A stretch of 64,000 nucleotides of DNA. It comes from Paenibacillus silagei. GTDB taxonomy: Bacteria > Bacillota > Bacilli > Paenibacillales > Paenibacillaceae. The position numbers were made by a program, and so were the translations under genes. Each line of letters starts with the position of its first letter. Positions within the stretch are counted from its first letter, which is position 1. The stretch is from the NCBI RefSeq assembly GCF_017874735.1, contig NZ_JAGGLV010000029.1:1-64000 (forward strand). Direction: 5' to 3'. Shown piece after piece: positions 61,786 through 64,000 of this stretch. The notes under the pieces were generated by a model that did no database searches, was not told the origin of the DNA, and saw nothing but the letters and a program-made list of their open reading frames with translations.

Positions 61786-62477
61786 CAGGGCTTGAGAAGC
61801 GCACGAATGGCTTCAAGCCGCTCCGGGTCAATGGGCATCAGCGGATCGTCGTCCTCCCGGACTGCCGAACCAAAGTGTACCCGGCGGACGCCGGTCCGTG
61901 TTACGAAATCCTTCAGGTCAGCAGCATTCAGGCCGCTGCCTGCCAGGATGGAGAGCGAAGAACCGGCAGACAGCCGTTCCAATACGGCGAGCCTTACCAT
62001 ACCGCCGGGTGTATTAGCCGCAGCAGTCCCGCCGGAGGTCAGGATATCGGTAATCTGCGGATACCGCTTCAAGACCTCAAGGGCTTCAAGCTGGTCCTGC
62101 ACCTCGTCGAACGCACGGTGGAAGGTAACCTCCATCCCCCCTGCCCGCTCCAGCAGCCGATTCAGCAGTTCTTCATCTATTGTCCGGTCCTGGCGGAGCA
62201 TGCCCATAACCAAAGACAGCCCGCCTACCCCGGCTACATGCCGGATATCGCGCAGCATAGTCTCCACATCGGATGCGTCATACACGAAGGAGCGGGCGTG
62301 CGGTCTGACCATCACTCTCACAGGAATACTGACCTTTTCCCGGACCGCTTCGATCAGTCCCAGACTAGGCGTTAATCCGCCCTCCCGGATCCCCGTGACC
62401 AGTTCAATCCGGTCAGCACCATAACGCTCCGCTATGACCGCATCATTTACTGTAGTTGCTATAACCTCTAACAGCAT
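61782..62477 (-). CDS. cutC: CutC copper-homeostasis family protein
   Basis: 231 residues, TIM barrel. MLLEVIATTVNDA, GADRIELVTGIREGGLTPS (in sequence), VRVMVRPHARSFVY, and MEVTFHRAFDE are CutC hallmarks. Its 3' end overlaps that of the convergent Btr-like gene by four bases. Confidence 0.93.
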   Translation of the reverse strand: MLLEVIATTVNDAVIAERYGADRIELVTGIREGGLTPSLGLIEAVREKVSIPVRVMVRPHARSFVYDASDVETMLRDIRHVAGVGGLSLVMGMLRQDRTIDEELLNRLLERAGGMEVTFHRAFDEVQDQLEALEVLKRYPQITDILTSGGTAAANTPGGMVRLAVLERLSAGSSLSILAGSGLNAADLKDFVTRTGVRRVHFGSAVREDDDPLMPIDPERLEAIRALLKPC

Positions 62478-62690
62478 AAATTGCTACACTCCCCTTCTTA
62501 GTCGTAATCCTTATAAACCGCTCTACCCTTAGTATAAAGATAAACATTGTAAATAGCAGGAAGATTCCTGACTATGTCAGTACTAGACCTGCGACCAGGA
62601 TTTTTCCCGCCTTTTGGAGAGTGTGTTCTCTGGATGAAGCCTCTATACTGAAGAAGTTGAAATTTGGAAATCCGGAATGGAGCGCCCTGA

Positions 62691-63362
62691 ATGATAAGAC
62701 AAAGTATACACGCGTGGAAAATGCTGATCCTCTCTCTGCCCAAAGGAATCATCGCCTTCGTAATTGCTGTTACAGGTATATGTGCAAGCCTGCCCTTGAT
62801 TATTGTATGGGTGGGGCTGCCGCTGCTGGCCCTGACCTTGGCCTGGTGCCGCAGCATGATGTCCAGTGAACACAAAACAGTTGAAGCCTGGTCCAGCGGC
62901 AACAGCCGACGTGGAACAGGGCTGCCTGCTGCCGTAGATCATGCTCCCGCCTTCCGCTGGGAGGGGCTGCGGACATTAGGACACCAGCTCCGCGAAAGAG
63001 AGTCGTACCGGGGAATCCTGTACAGTCTCCTCCAGCTGCCCGCAGGTATTCTGGGGTTCGCACTGGCACTGGTTCTGCCTGCGGTGGCCTTCAGTGCTCT
63101 TGTGTCACCTGTGGCCCAGCGAATCAGTTCATCGGTATTCTCCTATGATTTGAATATGCTGGACCCGGAGTTCTTCTTCTTCCTGTCCGGCACAACCTCA
63201 GATGAACGCTCGTGGATTCTATGCGGAACCGGATTTGTACTGCTGCTGATTCTGCCGCTGCTGCTTGTAGGTCTTGGACGTCTGTACGCGGCCTGGATCA
63301 ACGCAGTTTCAGGAACACCTGTGAATTCCACCAGTACCCCGCTTGAAGTCATACATACCTGA
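62691..63362 (+). CDS. Stand-alone membrane sensor-like domain protein
   Basis: 223 residues, four hydrophobic segments in two hairpins (about 15-50 and 110-200). Matches in layout the putative sensor domain (PF13796 type) found before histidine kinases, but ends without a kinase. GGAG nine bases before ATG. Could partner with a separate kinase or be a transport-like protein. Confidence 0.6.
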   Translation: MIRQSIHAWKMLILSLPKGIIAFVIAVTGICASLPLIIVWVGLPLLALTLAWCRSMMSSEHKTVEAWSSGNSRRGTGLPAAVDHAPAFRWEGLRTLGHQLRERESYRGILYSLLQLPAGILGFALALVLPAVAFSALVSPVAQRISSSVFSYDLNMLDPEFFFFLSGTTSDERSWILCGTGFVLLLILPLLLVGLGRLYAAWINAVSGTPVNSTSTPLEVIHT

Positions 63363-63473
63363 TCTCTTCCCGCATATCTATTAATAGTTCACTTGCCAAA
63401 GCTTACGAAGCGGGTTGTGCCCGAAGTGATTGCAGCAAGGGCAGCCCGCACAACCTTGTGAGGAGGCGGTTCA

Positions 63474-64000
63474 GTGCTCATGATTCTGGTGTATCTGTTT
63501 GCTGTGCTTGGCGTGTCTCTCCTGCTGTTGGCTGCGGTTCTTCAGTACAGACTCTCCCGTCCCAGGGCTGCGGGCCATAGCGGGGCTACCCATGCCCTGT
63601 CCGCCTTCAGCCTGAAATTCCCCCAGCGGTTCATAACTCCAGACGAATCCCATCTGATTGCCCTGGACGAAGAAGGCCAGGCGCTCGCCATCGGGCTGCT
63701 GCATCCGGGAAAGCCGGAGCCGGCGACAGCCACCCTGTATACGTTCGATGCCATCCTTGGAGCAGAGATTGTCGAGAATGCTCTGACTCTCAGCAAGGTA
63801 AGCAAGACCAGCCGGATTACCACCAGTGCACCGAGAATACGGGCAGGTGCCGCCGCAAGCTATGAATTCACAGAGCCTGTCCAGGGCGGCAGTCCTGCCG
63901 AAGAGATCCGCGAGCTAACGCTCAGAATCTATTTTAGCAGCGCAGATACGCCTGTGGTATCCATTCCTTTTCTCCCGGCGCGCCTGCCGGCCCGCAAAAC
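63474..64000 (+). CDS. Membrane-anchored hypothetical protein, cut by window edge
   Basis: Open to the window end (more than 170 residues). GTG 63474 has AGGAGG seven bases before; an ATG two codons later is also possible. One N-terminal transmembrane helix (YLFAVLGVSLLLLAAVL), then a soluble beta-rich part (HLIALDEEGQALAIGLL, TLRIYFSSADTPVV). No family recognised. Confidence 0.65.
   Translation, partial: MLMILVYLFAVLGVSLLLLAAVLQYRLSRPRAAGHSGATHALSAFSLKFPQRFITPDESHLIALDEEGQALAIGLLHPGKPEPATATLYTFDAILGAEIVENALTLSKVSKTSRITTSAPRIRAGAAASYEFTEPVQGGSPAEEIRELTLRIYFSSADTPVVSIPFLPARLPARK

Overview
The window looks like chromosomal DNA of a Paenibacillus-type Firmicute. It is GC-rich for that phylum, with strong AGGAGG-type ribosome binding sites and frequent GTG/TTG starts. 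It has S-layer-homology (SLH) proteins, LplA/LplB/YtcP-type sugar importers, a Btr-like AraC activator, and the Bacillus-type gene order ydcC-alr-ndoAI-ndoA. The genus is inferred from gene content; no 16S rRNA or other rRNA/tRNA gene was seen.

Layout. 1-3.0 kb: TmrB-like kinase, RidA, a small ORF broken by a stop codon, and a TetR/ketopantoate-reductase-like divergent pair with a palindromic operator. 3.2-3.4 kb: a four-unit palindromic intergenic repeat. 3.5-23.1 kb: one long minus-strand operon-like array, the most notable part of the window. From its promoter end it encodes a winged-helix regulator, a TcmN/WhiE-type aromatase/cyclase, KS-alpha, a catalytically dead KS-beta/CLF, ACP, AcpS-type phosphopantetheinyl transferase, MFS exporter, cupin, amidohydrolase, kynurenine-formamidase-type cyclase, a TIGR04076 protein, HemN-like radical SAM, carboxymuconolactone-decarboxylase-like protein, a second HemN-like radical SAM, a U32 (UbiU/UbiV-type) protein, an iron-sulfur flavoprotein-like FMN reductase, alpha/beta hydrolase, two B12-binding radical SAM proteins, a third HemN-like radical SAM and a HEAT-like protein. 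I read this as a type II (aromatic) polyketide synthase cluster in which the usual oxygenases and SAM methyltransferases are absent. Oxygen-independent radical SAM, cobalamin and U32 chemistry takes their place. Product and chemistry are inferred.

23.2-33.6 kb: aldo/keto reductase, two paralogous SLH proteins flanking a carbohydrate ABC importer operon (binding protein, two permeases, AraC regulator), a GNAT protein, and a tandem hairpin repeat. 33.6-43.3 kb: housekeeping and stress genes (tex, MFS-TetR operon, ndoA/ndoAI, alr, ydcC, ECF sigma/anti-sigma pair). 43.4-55.8 kb: MFS/TetR pair, copper-amine-oxidase-type secreted protein, TatD-like hydrolase, MmyB/Dabb divergent pair, histidine phosphatase, MFS with an OmpR/TPR regulator, YjgB-like lipoprotein, RDD protein, P-loop kinase and L,D-transpeptidase. 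55.9-64 kb: Gln/Met-rich protein, SPFH plus NAD-kinase-like operon, Fur-box-controlled siderophore-binding lipoprotein with a Btr-like regulator, cutC, and two membrane proteins, the last cut by the window edge.

Three families of intergenic repeats (about 180 bp, 191 bp and about 52 bp tandem) lie between genes. One copy of the first and one of the second bracket the polyketide cluster.
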